A stretch of DNA of 64,000 bases from Anaerolineae bacterium (GCA_019637615.1 JAHBVJ010000012.1:1-64000), one strand, 5' to 3'; shown: positions 1 to 8,821, counted from the stretch's first letter. The notes: generated by a model from the letters alone, not told the origin. Program-made: numbers and translations.

Positions 1-219
1 TCTTTCGTTTCATTCGCATTTCGTTTTGGTGTTTCCTGCGAACGTGTCCGGAATTCTAGCCGCACCTTCACCCTATGTCAAGGGCGACTTTCGGAAAAAG
101 CCAAAACTCGGTTCCGTCCCGCTACGTTCATAGAGTTTTCGCGAGAATCCTCGTATGATCATGCGTGGTTCAAGCGCATCAAGATGAAACAGCACTAGGA
201 AATAGCCAAGGAGTTATCG

Positions 220-1041
220 ATGTCTATCACAGGTGTTGCCGAGATCAACGGTGCTCAACTCTGGTATGAGGTCGCAGGCGAGGGCTTCCCACTGGTACTG
301 ATCCATGCTGGCATCGCGGATCACCGTCTGTGGGATCAGCAGTTCGACGTTTTTGCCCAAGCGTATAAAGTGATCCGTTACGATTTACGGGGATTTGGCG
401 ACTCGACATTTCCTGATGGCGATTACGCACATTATCTAGATTTGCACGGACTGCTTGAACATCTATATATCTCCCAAGCGCACCTATGCGGCGTGTCGAT
501 GGGAGGCACTACTGCCATTGATCTTGCCATCAGTGATCTGAAGGCGGTTAAATCGCTGATCGTGGTCGGGTCATCGGCTAGCGGGTTCACGCCACAGCAA
601 ACTGCCGACGAGATAGCCAAGGCAGAGGCGATCAACGCGCAATGGGACGCGCTGTACGAAGCTGGCAAACTGGAAGAAGCCAGCGAACTTGAAATGCAAC
701 TATGGGTGGATGGCCCACGCGACCACACGCAAGTTAATCAGGCTGTGCGTGCGTTGGTCAACGACATGAACTTGAAGGCACTGCGCAAGTACAACAGCAA
801 AACCACCTACAAGAAGCTTGAACCCCCTGCCGTTGACCGTCTTGGCGAGATTGACTTGCCTGCCCTGATCATGGTCGGCGGTCTGGACACGTCGAACGCA
901 CGTAAATCGGCCACTTACCTAGCGACTCATATACGAGGGGCTGAAAATGTTGTGATGGAGGGGTTAACGCACGTTCCGAACATGGAAGAACCGGAGAAGT
1001 TCAACCGGATCGTGATTGATTTTCTGGCAAATATCCGGTAA
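220..1041 (+). CDS. alpha/beta-fold hydrolase
   Basis: This is a 273-residue cytoplasmic alpha/beta hydrolase with no signal peptide. The N-terminal strand pair and oxyanion region (PLVLIHAGIADHRLWDQQ) lead into the nucleophile elbow GVSMGG, whose Ser sits near residue 93. The acid (GGLDTSNAR) and the catalytic His (EGLTHVPNMEEP) follow near the C-terminus, so the triad looks complete. The ATG at 220 has a good Shine-Dalgarno sequence (AAGGAG, 6 bases upstream). The family includes esterases, haloperoxidases and 3-oxoadipate enol-lactonases, and the sequence alone does not fix the substrate. It stands alone, converging on pstB with a perfect hairpin between them. The 219 bases upstream show no gene. 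Confidence 0.9.
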   Translation: MSITGVAEINGAQLWYEVAGEGFPLVLIHAGIADHRLWDQQFDVFAQAYKVIRYDLRGFGDSTFPDGDYAHYLDLHGLLEHLYISQAHLCGVSMGGTTAIDLAISDLKAVKSLIVVGSSASGFTPQQTADEIAKAEAINAQWDALYEAGKLEEASELEMQLWVDGPRDHTQVNQAVRALVNDMNLKALRKYNSKTTYKKLEPPAVDRLGEIDLPALIMVGGLDTSNARKSATYLATHIRGAENVVMEGLTHVPNMEEPEKFNRIVIDFLANIR

Positions 1042-1053
1042 TCGGTAAAGTAA

Positions 1054-1084
1054 TTCCTCGCATGAAACCATATCATGCGAGGAA
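1054..1084. terminator. bidirectional hairpin between convergent genes
   Basis: A perfect 12-bp inverted repeat (TTCCTCGCATGA / TCATGCGAGGAA) with a 7-base loop lies between the converging hydrolase and pstB genes. No long T-run follows on either strand. It probably ends or stabilises both transcripts. Confidence 0.6.
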
Positions 1085-1091
1085 CGACTGA

Positions 1092-1931
1092 TCAACCGAA
1101 GCGTCCAGAAATGTAGTCTTCGGTGCGTTTGTCTTTGGGGCGTGTGAAGATGGTGCTGGTCTGGTTGTATTCCACCAACTGTCCGATCCGCTTCTCATTG
1201 GCTAAGAAAAAGGCCGTGTAATCGGATACGCGCGCGGCTTGCTGCATATTATGCGTCACTAATACCAGCGTGTATTCGCGACGAAGTTCCTGCATCAATT
1301 CCTCGACCTTCAGGGTTGAGATGGGATCGAGCGCCGAACACGGCTCATCCAAGAGCACAATATCGGGTTCAATCGCTACCGCGCGAGCGATGCACAAGCG
1401 CTGCTGTTGACCGCCCGAAAGCGCTCCACCAGACTCGTTGAGCTTGTCCTTCACCTCATCCCATAAGGCGACCGAGCGCAGTGCTTTTTCCACGATGTCA
1501 TCGTAGTTCACATTCCGGCGCGTGCCTGCGTTCAATTTGTGACCCGCAATCACATTGTCATAGATCGAGAGAGTCGGGAATGGATTGGGCTTCTGGAACA
1601 CCATCCCGATGCGACGACGAATACGTACCGGATCGGCGTTGGGCATGTAGATGTTGGTGCCATCTAGCAATACCTCACCTGTGACGTAGGCACCTTTGAT
1701 CACTTCGTGCATCCGGTTCAGCGTGCGAATCAGCGTCGATTTGCCGCAGCCCGAAGGCCCAATCATAGCTGTGATGACGTTGGGCTTGTAGGTGATGTTG
1801 ACGTTTTCTAGCGCTTTGGTTGCTCCGTAAAACGCAGAGAGGTTACGTACTTCAAGCGTGTGCCCCTGCTTGACTACGTCGGCAGCTATGCCACTTGTGT
1901 CGGCAAGTTGAACTTTGATTTCAGGCCTCAT
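1092..1931 (-). CDS. pstB: phosphate ABC transporter ATP-binding protein PstB
   Basis: PstB is the cytoplasmic ATPase that powers high-affinity phosphate uptake through PstCA. The sequence shows Walker A (GPSGCGKST), the Q-loop (VFQKPNPFP), the ABC signature (LSGGQQQR), Walker B (IVLLDEP) and the switch His (LVTHNM). The PNPFP segment is characteristic of PstB. The frame is open further upstream, but I chose the ATG at 1931 because the protein then starts just before the ABC domain and overlaps the pstA stop codon by 11 bases, as expected for translational coupling. It is the last gene of the pst cluster; no phoU follows. Confidence 0.95.
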   Translation of the reverse strand: MRPEIKVQLADTSGIAADVVKQGHTLEVRNLSAFYGATKALENVNITYKPNVITAMIGPSGCGKSTLIRTLNRMHEVIKGAYVTGEVLLDGTNIYMPNADPVRIRRRIGMVFQKPNPFPTLSIYDNVIAGHKLNAGTRRNVNYDDIVEKALRSVALWDEVKDKLNESGGALSGGQQQRLCIARAVAIEPDIVLLDEPCSALDPISTLKVEELMQELRREYTLVLVTHNMQQAARVSDYTAFFLANEKRIGQLVEYNQTSTIFTRPKDKRTEDYISGRFG

Positions 1932-2844
1932 ATTTGGATTTTCCAGAGAAAACGCGCACGCTGGCGCTGAAAATAGCGATGACAACAACGAGCACCAAAG
2001 TAGCGCCCCACGCGCGGGCGGGTTCGTCACCGATGCCTGTTGAATAGCGATAAATCATGACTGTGATCGAAGCGGCTTGGTCAGCCGGGTTGAATGACCA
2101 GTTGCTTAGATAGCCCGCCGTCAAGAGCAGCGGGGCGGTCTCGCCAGCCGCACGCGCGATAGAGAGGATGACGCCAGTGATGATGCCCGGACGCACGGTG
2201 GGGATGACCACCATCGTCACCACGCGCCAACGCGGCAACCCAAGTGCTAATCCGGCTTCACGCAGCAGATCGGGCACCAAGCGCAAGATTTCTTCAACCG
2301 AGCGCGCAATAATCGGGATCATGATGAGCGAGAGCGCAATCGCGCCCGTAATGGCGGAAAAGCCGATTTGCGTGCTGAAGCCGCCAATATCGATGCCGTT
2401 GACGAGCGTCGTCCAGATGAAGATACCGATCACAATCGAGGGCGTTTGCAGCAGCAGATCAACACAAAAGCGCGTAGCAGTCGCAAACGGGCCTTTGCCA
2501 AACTCGCTCAAAAAGATGGCGATGAGCACACCAAGCGGCACACTCACAACTGAGGCCATCAAGAGCATCAGCAGGGTACCGACAATCGCGTTGCCGATGC
2601 CACCGCGTCCACCCGCTTGGGGGAGCTGCGTGAAAAAGTCGAGGTTGATTGAACTGATGCCATTGACGAAAATGTTGATGACAATTACCGCCAAGATCAG
2701 CACCGATAAAATGGTCAGCGCTGTGAACAACCCCGTCATGAAGCTGTTCATCAATTTCCGCCGCGTTAGCCGACTTAGTTCCAGCTTAACCAGCAGTTCA
2801 TTGGCATCGCGATTCAATGGCGATACTGCCATATCTGTTGCCAT
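1921..2844 (-). CDS. pstA: phosphate ABC transporter permease PstA
   Basis: This is one of the two membrane permeases of the phosphate importer, about 307 residues with six predicted transmembrane segments after a roughly 30-residue cytosolic N-terminus. The inner-membrane-transport EAA-type loop (LREAGLALGLPRWRVVTMVV) docks to PstB. The last segments (GVILSIARAAGETAPLLLTAG) match the PstA family. I chose ATG 2844 because a strong ribosome-binding site (AAAGGAA) sits 8 bases before it and it lies 13 bases after the pstC stop. The longer open frame would overlap pstC. Confidence 0.95.
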   Translation of the reverse strand: MATDMAVSPLNRDANELLVKLELSRLTRRKLMNSFMTGLFTALTILSVLILAVIVINIFVNGISSINLDFFTQLPQAGGRGGIGNAIVGTLLMLLMASVVSVPLGVLIAIFLSEFGKGPFATATRFCVDLLLQTPSIVIGIFIWTTLVNGIDIGGFSTQIGFSAITGAIALSLIMIPIIARSVEEILRLVPDLLREAGLALGLPRWRVVTMVVIPTVRPGIITGVILSIARAAGETAPLLLTAGYLSNWSFNPADQAASITVMIYRYSTGIGDEPARAWGATLVLVVVIAIFSASVRVFSGKSKYEA

Positions 2845-2857
2845 TTCTAGAATTCCT

Positions 2858-3856
2858 TTAGCGCCCGCCACCGGGCATCTTAGTAACTTGCCGCACCAGC
2901 GCACGGGAAATCAAGTTGAAGACGGTAGCGACGATGAGCAAGACTAAGCCCAAGCCGACCAACGCACTGCGGACAACGGGTGAATCGCCCGGATCGCTGT
3001 AATTGTTTGCGATGAAGCTGGCAATGGTATAACCCGGCGTGAAGAGCGAGGGGAGGATGCGATCCGTCGTGTTGCCGACGACCATGCCGACTGCCATCGT
3101 TTCGCCCACGGCGCGCGCTAGACCGAGCACCATCGAGCCGACGATGCCGCCTTTGGCAAAGGGTAGAATCGCGCCTGAAAGCATTTCCCATTTGGTGGCA
3201 CCGAGTGCCAACATGCCCTCTTTTTGCAGGCGAGGTACTTGCGAAATGACTTCCCGCGAGAGCGAGAGGATGGTCGGCAAAATCATGATGGCAAGGATAA
3301 TGCCACCCGCCAACCAACTTTCGCCCGTCACACGGACACCACGCGGGTCTTGAAAGAATGTGCCGATGAGGGGGAGTTGTCCGAGCGTGCCGCGCAAAAT
3401 GGGGAACAAGGTCTTGTCCAAGAAAGGCACCATCACCAAATAGCCCCACAAGCCGTAGGCGACGCTAGGGATAGTTACGAGCAGCTCTACGATGAAGGCG
3501 ATGGGCTGCCCCAACCAGCGCGGTGCATATTCCGAGACGAAGATCGCTGCGCCCACAGCAAGCGGCGTTGCCAATAGCAACGCGAGGATCGAGGTGACTA
3601 CAGTGCCGACGGTGAAGGCGAGCGTTCCGAACTGCTCTTGACCGTCTACGCTATCCCAAATGGTGCCGGTGAAGTACGACAGACCGGAAAACTGGAAGAC
3701 TTCTAATGATTTTCCAGCCAGTACCAAGACCATCAAGACGAGGACAACGATGACTATGACCCCTGCTAACCGCAGTAAAAAGCCGAATATCTGATCGCCG
3801 CGTTGTACGCCCGTTGTATCTGACACTGTCGGTGCTGGAGCCTTAGCTACAGCCAT
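2858..3856 (-). CDS. pstC: phosphate ABC transporter permease PstC
   Basis: This is the second membrane permease of the phosphate importer (332 residues). It has a cytosolic N-terminus rich in Ala, Pro and Thr, a first transmembrane helix (about residues 28-48), a large periplasmic loop, then the permease core with the docking loop (LQKEGMLALGATKWEM) and the typical LGLARAVGETMAVGMVVG segment. The ATG is preceded by GGGAGG five bases upstream. It pairs with PstA to form the channel. It is separated from pstS by 188 bases containing two hairpins. Confidence 0.95.
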   Translation of the reverse strand: MAVAKAPAPTVSDTTGVQRGDQIFGFLLRLAGVIVIVVLVLMVLVLAGKSLEVFQFSGLSYFTGTIWDSVDGQEQFGTLAFTVGTVVTSILALLLATPLAVGAAIFVSEYAPRWLGQPIAFIVELLVTIPSVAYGLWGYLVMVPFLDKTLFPILRGTLGQLPLIGTFFQDPRGVRVTGESWLAGGIILAIMILPTILSLSREVISQVPRLQKEGMLALGATKWEMLSGAILPFAKGGIVGSMVLGLARAVGETMAVGMVVGNTTDRILPSLFTPGYTIASFIANNYSDPGDSPVVRSALVGLGLVLLIVATVFNLISRALVRQVTKMPGGGR

Positions 3857-3966
3857 CCAAACCTCCCACTCTAGCGAAAATTAATGAACGTCATCTTACC
3901 CATTGAATATTAAGAAAAGGTTGTCTGTAGCCATAAGTTGTCGTAATTTTGTGATAAACAGCATCA

Positions 3967-3987
3967 GCGGCAGAGTTACTCTGCCGC
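3967..3987 (-). terminator. hairpin 2 in the pstS-pstC spacer
   Basis: A perfect 9-bp inverted repeat (GCGGCAGAG / CTCTGCCGC) with a 3-base loop lies about 110 bases before pstC. It has no T-run, so it is more likely an RNA-processing or stabilising structure, or a partial terminator, than a full stop to transcription. Confidence 0.5.
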
Positions 3988-4000
3988 CGACCTATTCAGC

Positions 4001-4023
4001 CGAGACAAGATGCACTTGTCTCG
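4001..4023 (-). terminator. hairpin 1 in the pstS-pstC spacer
   Basis: A perfect 9-bp inverted repeat (CGAGACAAG / CTTGTCTCG) with a 5-base loop starts 22 bases after the pstS stop codon. Together with the next hairpin it could keep pstS mRNA levels above those of the permease genes. Such differential expression is usual for binding-protein genes. Confidence 0.5.
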
Positions 4024-4044
4024 CGTTGTATTGTGCCTAAGTTG

Positions 4045-5268
4045 TTACTTGACCGTCGCAACGATGTCGGCAGGCAAGCAAGCCGCATCACCACACTTGA
4101 TCGAGGCAATCAACTTTTGCGCCTTTTCGATGGCGGGCAAGGGGAGCGGCGCATAACCAGCAGCAACCGCCTTAGGATCAGCCTTGTCGGTGATCTTGCT
4201 GGATTCGCTGACGAAGACCTGACCATCGGTCACGTTCCACCAAGCCAAGCGAGCGATAGCGCGACCCTTGGCAGCATCCTTCTGGTTTTCGTAGACCAAC
4301 AGCCACGTGAAGCCGCTGATGGGATAGGTTTCGTCGCCGTCACCATTGACGATCTTGATACGCAGATCATCGGGCAGGGCAACACCGGCAGCAGCAGCCG
4401 AAACGCTGGCTTGGGTGGCTTCTACGAACTTGCCAGCCTTATTCTGCACGAGCGCGGCGGGCAGATTCTGGGCGATGGCATAGGAGACTTCGATGTAACC
4501 AATCGAGTATTCATTCTGGGTGATAGCGGCGGCAACACCGGGGTTCTGGCGACCAGCCAAGCCTTGAGGCCAACGGATGGAGTTGGCACCGGGGCCGACC
4601 TGTTCCGCCCATTCCTTGCTGGCGGATTCGAGGTAGCTGGTGAAGATGTTGGTCGTGCCGGAGCTATCCGCACGGCGAACGGGAGTGATCAGCTTATCAA
4701 CATTGGCGAGGCCGGGGTTGTTGGCAACCAAGCGCTCATCGTTCCACTTGATCAGGGGCTTGAAATCGGTATACCAAGCCTTATCAGCCGTCGGCGCGAA
4801 ATCACCGAAGTAGATTTGCGCGATATTTTCAGCGGTCAGTTTGAGGGGTTCGGTCAGTTCGGGGATGTTGTAGCTCAACACCACGCCACCGAGCACCATC
4901 GGAATGTGCAGCACCTTGCCGCCCTTGGCGTCTTCAAGCTGCTTATCGGTCATGAAACCATCAGATGCACCGAAATCCAGCGTTTCGTTCTGGATGTTGG
5001 AGATTCCGAAGCCCGATCCTTGCGGTTGGTAGCTCACCGTGACGCCAGTCAACTTGGTGTAGGCACTTCCGGGAGTGGCGAACCACAGGTCATACAGCGG
5101 GCGAGGGAAGCTCGCACCACCACCATTGAGCGCCTTGGCTTCAGTGTCATCGGGGCCGTTCACGAGGCCTACACCGGGAATCTGATCGCCTTGGGCATAG
5201 ATCGCGTTAAATGTACCTGCGAATAACGCCAGAGCAAGGATGATGGACAACAAACGAATCTTGCGCAT
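4045..5268 (-). CDS. pstS: phosphate-binding protein PstS
   Basis: This is the extracytoplasmic phosphate-binding protein that feeds PstCA, about 407 residues from the ATG at 5268. That start gives a classical signal peptide (MRKIRLLSIILALALFAGTF, cleavage likely after IYA) and has AGGAGAA upstream. There is no lipobox Cys. Family features include the N-terminal phosphate loop (GGGASFPRPLYDLW), the GSGFGISN segment, DFGASDGFMT, and RRADSSGTTNIFTSYL. It is the first gene of the pst cluster and lies well separated from the permeases. The 5' region (5269-5440) is A+T-rich and probably holds the phosphate-regulated promoter, but I could not recognise a defined Pho box. Confidence 0.95.
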   Translation of the reverse strand: MRKIRLLSIILALALFAGTFNAIYAQGDQIPGVGLVNGPDDTEAKALNGGGASFPRPLYDLWFATPGSAYTKLTGVTVSYQPQGSGFGISNIQNETLDFGASDGFMTDKQLEDAKGGKVLHIPMVLGGVVLSYNIPELTEPLKLTAENIAQIYFGDFAPTADKAWYTDFKPLIKWNDERLVANNPGLANVDKLITPVRRADSSGTTNIFTSYLESASKEWAEQVGPGANSIRWPQGLAGRQNPGVAAAITQNEYSIGYIEVSYAIAQNLPAALVQNKAGKFVEATQASVSAAAAGVALPDDLRIKIVNGDGDETYPISGFTWLLVYENQKDAAKGRAIARLAWWNVTDGQVFVSESSKITDKADPKAVAAGYAPLPLPAIEKAQKLIASIKCGDAACLPADIVATVK

Positions 5269-5916
5269 AACCGTGTTTTCTCCTGAATTGTTCAACAATT
5301 GCCATTGGTCATCCCTAATGGACATCAGGAGCAGAGTATCGACACCGATTGTTAAGCCGTTGATAAAAGTATATGGTACTAACTTTAAGGTCGCTTTAAA
5401 TTCCAAAAGGTGGCAATAGTCCTCACTAAAGCACATCATGAAGGAGCAACCACGCTATCGGCGCATCCATGACCGCCTATTTGCGCGAACTGCGGAAATA
5501 AGATCGATCAAAATTTACACAATTGAACTCCATCAAAAGTACGCGTGGGGACGCGTCGGTTAGCGGTCAGAGATGAGGACAACTTTGTTATACAGCACAT
5601 AGACCGCCTTAGTGTGCATAGTTATGCCATGAATCTCCCCTGTAAATTCTGTAAATTTTTCGTGAATCCCCTTGATCTTGTGCTCCAAAATGCCTACTAT
5701 GTGCTTACTTGAGATCAGCACACTTCTCCTGTTGATTGACAACTCATTCTATATGCTTGGTTTCACTCAACACGAGGTTTCATTGGCAAGGACTTCGTCA
5801 TCATTGGCGAGTAAGCTACTGTTTTCCCTCAGGACAGTAGTTAGCGGTTGAATGAACACGCTTCGCCAACTAGCTTCAGAAGACAGTGTTAGTGTTAGCA
5901 ATGTGAAGGCAATATC
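5269..5916. other. intergenic region upstream of pstS
   Basis: This 648-base stretch contains the A+T-rich upstream region of pstS and the leader of the STAS-like gene. One short minus-strand frame (5560-5721, GTG start with AGGAG four bases upstream, 53 codons, ending VYVLYNKVVLISDR) has a plausible ribosome-binding site, but I recognise no family in it. It may be a small protein or chance. Nothing else is identifiable. Confidence 0.4.
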
Positions 5917-6321
5917 ATGGGGCATCGTCTCGTTTCACAACAAGGCAGCGTCACTATTCGGCTCGACGGCAAGGTAAATCCACATATCCTCGCTGCTGAA
6001 CTGCGTGATCTGCTTGATAAACAAGCAACACCATTAGCCGTCCTGATCGATTTCACTCACGCGAGTGACATTGATCAGGCGTTTAAATCGCAAATCTATC
6101 GGATGGTTCAGCATCCCAAGGCAGCACGTACCATCGGTTTCTATGGGCTAACGCCGCTGCTGTTGCAAGAGTTGCAAGGGTTGCTGACGGGACTGGCACA
6201 AACACGTAAAATCGTGGTGCGCGATAACGAGTTTGACACGTTAGCGGCGATGAATCTGGCGACGGTGCCTACGAATGATCGGCGGCTATCGGGCATGGTG
6301 AATTTCGCCAAACGTGCGTAA
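5917..6321 (+). CDS. small STAS/SpoIIAA-like protein, function unknown
   Basis: This is a 134-residue soluble protein with no signal peptide or membrane helix. The pattern (VTIRLDGKVNPHILAAELRDLLDKQATPLAVLIDFTHASD, then YRMVQHPKAARTIGFYG) alternates beta strands and helices as in STAS or anti-sigma-antagonist-like folds that read 'effect of X on a central strand'. It lacks the canonical DxS phosphorylation motif at the expected place, although DFTHASD occupies a similar position. It stands alone, convergent to the antiporter gene. A role in signalling is only a suggestion; a hypothetical protein is the safe call. Confidence 0.6.
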   Translation: MGHRLVSQQGSVTIRLDGKVNPHILAAELRDLLDKQATPLAVLIDFTHASDIDQAFKSQIYRMVQHPKAARTIGFYGLTPLLLQELQGLLTGLAQTRKIVVRDNEFDTLAAMNLATVPTNDRRLSGMVNFAKRA

Positions 6322-6361
6322 ATGCCACATCTGCATTTTCCATGCAGTTTGTCGCGTTTTC

Positions 6362-6391
6362 AGTTGCTGCCCACCTCAGTGGGCAGCAACT
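6362..6391. terminator. bidirectional terminator hairpin
   Basis: A perfect 13-bp inverted repeat (AGTTGCTGCCCAC / GTGGGCAGCAACT) with a 4-base loop lies between the convergent STAS-like and antiporter genes. There is no strong T-run, but stem length and location fit termination on both strands. Confidence 0.7.
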
Positions 6392-6405
6392 AGATTGCAC
6401 CTCTG

Positions 6406-8394
6406 TTAAGGGCTGAGTAGATTGCCCGCCGCCGCCACTTGATCAGCATTGCCGATCAGACCGACCATATCACCGACCAGCAGTTGGGTATCTGACTTTG
6501 GATTCGGAATGACTTGATGGTCTCGCATGAGAGCCACAATGGATGCCCCGATGACGTTGCGGATGTTAGCTTCCGCCAGACTTTGACCAACGACTGAACT
6601 GCTGGCAGAGATGGTGTGCCAACCGATTTCTACCCCACGCACTGACCTGACCAATTTATCCAGCATCTCGTGTTGATCGTCATCTTGATGGCTAGTTTGG
6701 TAGGCATCGTGACGGACACTATCGATGTAGGTTTGAATCTGCATGAAGGGATACCCAAGCGTCAACAGCGTGTGCCGCACGATTTCTAAGCCGCCTTCAA
6801 GCTCAGGCTGGATCACGTGGCGTGCGCCATGTTTGGACAGCCGCATGATGCCTGCTTGCGTGCTGGCGCGTGCCACGATGGGCAGCTCCGGGGCGAGATC
6901 ATGCGCGGCAGTAACAATCAATTCGGCGGTGATCTCGTCGGGCACGGTAACGACCATTGCCTGCGCGGAAGCTAAGTTCACATGCGTTAGCACCTCGGAA
7001 TTGGCAGCATCGCCAAACAGAGTATGAATACCTTCTGCTTGTAATTCGGTCGCTCGTTTGGCATCTAGCTCAACGACTAGATAGTCTAAGCCGAGATGCT
7101 TAAGGACGCTGACTGTGTGTGAGCCGACCCGTCCATAGCCGACGATAACAACATGGTCTTTCATGCCTGTGGGTGTGATATTCGGCGTGGGGCCGCCGTG
7201 CTCCATGCGCTGCCAGATGGCAGGCCGTTTCTGAAGCAGTTTTTCCGCCCACGGCACTAGACGGAACATGAAGGGATTGATGACAATCGAGAGCAGCGAA
7301 CCGGCTAGGATTAACCCGTATTGTTCTTCCGAAAGCAGACCAAGGACAACTCCGGTTTGCCCGACGATGAAGGAAAATTCACCAATCTGGCTGAGACCCG
7401 CCGCGACAATCAACATGGTGCGCCCAGAGGCTGGCAGGACAAGGCTGAGTAAGAAAGTAAACAGCCCCTTGCCGACCACAATGAGAATGGTCAACACGAT
7501 CACGTGACCTGCATTGGCAAGTACGACATTGGGGTTGACCAGCATCCCCACCGATACGAAGAAAAGCACCGCGAAAATATCGCGAAAGGGGATGATCTCC
7601 GCGCCGACTTGATGGCTCATCTCGGACTCACCGACCACGACGCCCGCCAAAAACGCGCCTAAGGCCAGCGAGACGCCGAACAGTTCCGCCGCTCCAAACG
7701 CGATACCAAGCGCCAAGGTCAGCACGGCGAGGATGAACAATTCACGCGAACGTGTATGAGCGATCCGTGTCAGTATCCACGGCATCAGGCGCGTGCCCGC
7801 AAACAGCATGAGCGCGACGAATACGCCCGTCTTCACGATGGCGACGATGATGCTTTCGAAAGTGCCGCCAGTGTCACTAACCAAGGCAGGGAGCAGGACA
7901 AGAATGGCGACGGTGGCGAGGTCTTCTAGCACCAACCAACCAATGGCAACCTTGCCGTGAGAAGTGTTCAAGAGGCCGTTATCTTCCAGCCCGCGCAGCA
8001 GCACCACCGTACTCGCAATCGAGATCGACAGGCCGAGTACCAAGCCCGCGCTTACCGTCCAGCCCCACAGCAAAGCAAGTCCCAAACCGAGCGCCGTCGC
8101 CAGCACCATTTGCAGAATCGCGCCGGGAATGGCGATGCGGCGAACGTCCCAGAGATCTTTCAGCGAGAAATGCAGGCCAACGCCGAACATCATGAAGATG
8201 ACGCCCATCTCGGCTAACTGGCTGATGGCGTGTGTATCACCCACGAAGCCCGGTGTGAAGGGGCCGATGGCGAGTCCGGCGATGAGATAGCCAGCCAGCG
8301 TGGGCAAGCCCAAGCGGCGTGCAATATAACCACCGATCAGGGCGGTAAGTACTGCCATTGTGATCGTAACGAACAAAGTGAGGTCATGATTCAT
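6406..8394 (-). CDS. CPA2-family cation/proton antiporter with TrkA domains (KefB/YbaL type)
   Basis: This is a membrane antiporter of the monovalent cation:proton antiporter-2 family, about 662 residues from the ATG at 8394 (AGGAG seven bases upstream). Residues about 1-380 form 12-13 transmembrane helices with the Na+/H+ exchanger fold (LAGYLIAGLAIGPF; LALGAFLAGVVVGESE). Then comes a TrkA-N Rossmann domain with the nucleotide-binding motif GYGRVGSHT followed by an acidic VVELD, and finally a TrkA-C domain near the C-terminus (GQSLAEANIRNVIGASIVALMRDH). It would exchange K+ or Na+ for protons under nucleotide control. Ion specificity cannot be read from the sequence. It appears monocistronic. 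Confidence 0.92.
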   Translation of the reverse strand: MNHDLTLFVTITMAVLTALIGGYIARRLGLPTLAGYLIAGLAIGPFTPGFVGDTHAISQLAEMGVIFMMFGVGLHFSLKDLWDVRRIAIPGAILQMVLATALGLGLALLWGWTVSAGLVLGLSISIASTVVLLRGLEDNGLLNTSHGKVAIGWLVLEDLATVAILVLLPALVSDTGGTFESIIVAIVKTGVFVALMLFAGTRLMPWILTRIAHTRSRELFILAVLTLALGIAFGAAELFGVSLALGAFLAGVVVGESEMSHQVGAEIIPFRDIFAVLFFVSVGMLVNPNVVLANAGHVIVLTILIVVGKGLFTFLLSLVLPASGRTMLIVAAGLSQIGEFSFIVGQTGVVLGLLSEEQYGLILAGSLLSIVINPFMFRLVPWAEKLLQKRPAIWQRMEHGGPTPNITPTGMKDHVVIVGYGRVGSHTVSVLKHLGLDYLVVELDAKRATELQAEGIHTLFGDAANSEVLTHVNLASAQAMVVTVPDEITAELIVTAAHDLAPELPIVARASTQAGIMRLSKHGARHVIQPELEGGLEIVRHTLLTLGYPFMQIQTYIDSVRHDAYQTSHQDDDQHEMLDKLVRSVRGVEIGWHTISASSSVVGQSLAEANIRNVIGASIVALMRDHQVIPNPKSDTQLLVGDMVGLIGNADQVAAAGNLLSP

Positions 8395-8440
8395 CAATAA
8401 TCTCCTGATAGCTTGGCTAGGTGAACGTGAGTAGACCGCC

Positions 8441-8755
8441 TTAATCATCCGCAACCGTGTGCGCCAACTTCTCTGAGGCGGCGCAGAGAAGCGATAGGGT
8501 TAACGCATCGGATTTACACAAATAGGTCTTATGCAGCTTGTTGTGTGCCTGCCGATAGGCTACCCAGTACCACTGTCCGCGCTGCTTGCGTTCTTTGCGC
8601 GCTGTGAACCCACCGCTTGGATGCGCAAAGTGGAAGGTGTGATGTTCATCGGCTTTCAGCCATTCGAACCACGCCGCCGAATCAACCGCAATTGGCTGCG
8701 CCGTGGTGTGATCAAGCAGTGTGCCGTTTGTTACCAAAGGCGTCTTCTTGGACAT
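8441..8755 (-). CDS. small protein resembling the N-terminal module of MalT/LuxR-type regulators
   Basis: This is a 104-residue soluble protein. The run AAWFEWLKADEHHTFHF, then GGFTARKERKQRGQWYWVAYR and LHKTYLCKSDALTLSLL, matches (from memory) the short domain found at the start of large MalT-like ATP-dependent LuxR regulators in Chloroflexota and Actinomycetota. Here it stands alone, with no NTPase, TPR or HTH part downstream. The ATG at 8755 is chosen because the longer frame would read into the palindromic region between it and the divergent methyltransferase gene. It may be a substrate or DNA adaptor, but the function is unknown. Confidence 0.65.
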   Translation of the reverse strand: MSKKTPLVTNGTLLDHTTAQPIAVDSAAWFEWLKADEHHTFHFAHPSGGFTARKERKQRGQWYWVAYRQAHNKLHKTYLCKSDALTLSLLCAASEKLAHTVADD

Positions 8756-8783
8756 ACCAGTTGCGTTACTCTCGTGGAACCAA

Positions 8784-8821
8784 AAACTTACCCAACATTT
8801 TACCAAGTGTTGGGTAAGTTT
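8784..8821. promoter_or_regulatory. 14-bp palindrome in a divergent promoter region
   Basis: A perfect inverted repeat (AAACTTACCCAACA / TGTTGGGTAAGTTT) with a 10-base spacer lies in the 127 bases between the divergent MalT-N-like and methyltransferase genes. Its position between two gene starts, rather than after a gene, suggests an operator for a dimeric regulator. A 5' leader hairpin is the alternative. Confidence 0.55.

Noticed and set aside
1920..2030. Longer N-terminus for PstB
   Set aside because: The extra 33 residues would come from the pstA coding region in another frame and are not found in PstB proteins. The ATG at 1931 fits the family.
2168..2947. Plus-strand open frame of 259 codons
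   Set aside because: Antisense to pstA. It is Met/Ser/Arg-rich without family motifs.
4033..5226. Plus-strand open frame of 397 codons
   Set aside because: It mirrors pstS, whose signal peptide, phosphate loop and ribosome-binding site are clear. The plus-strand product has no recognisable domain.
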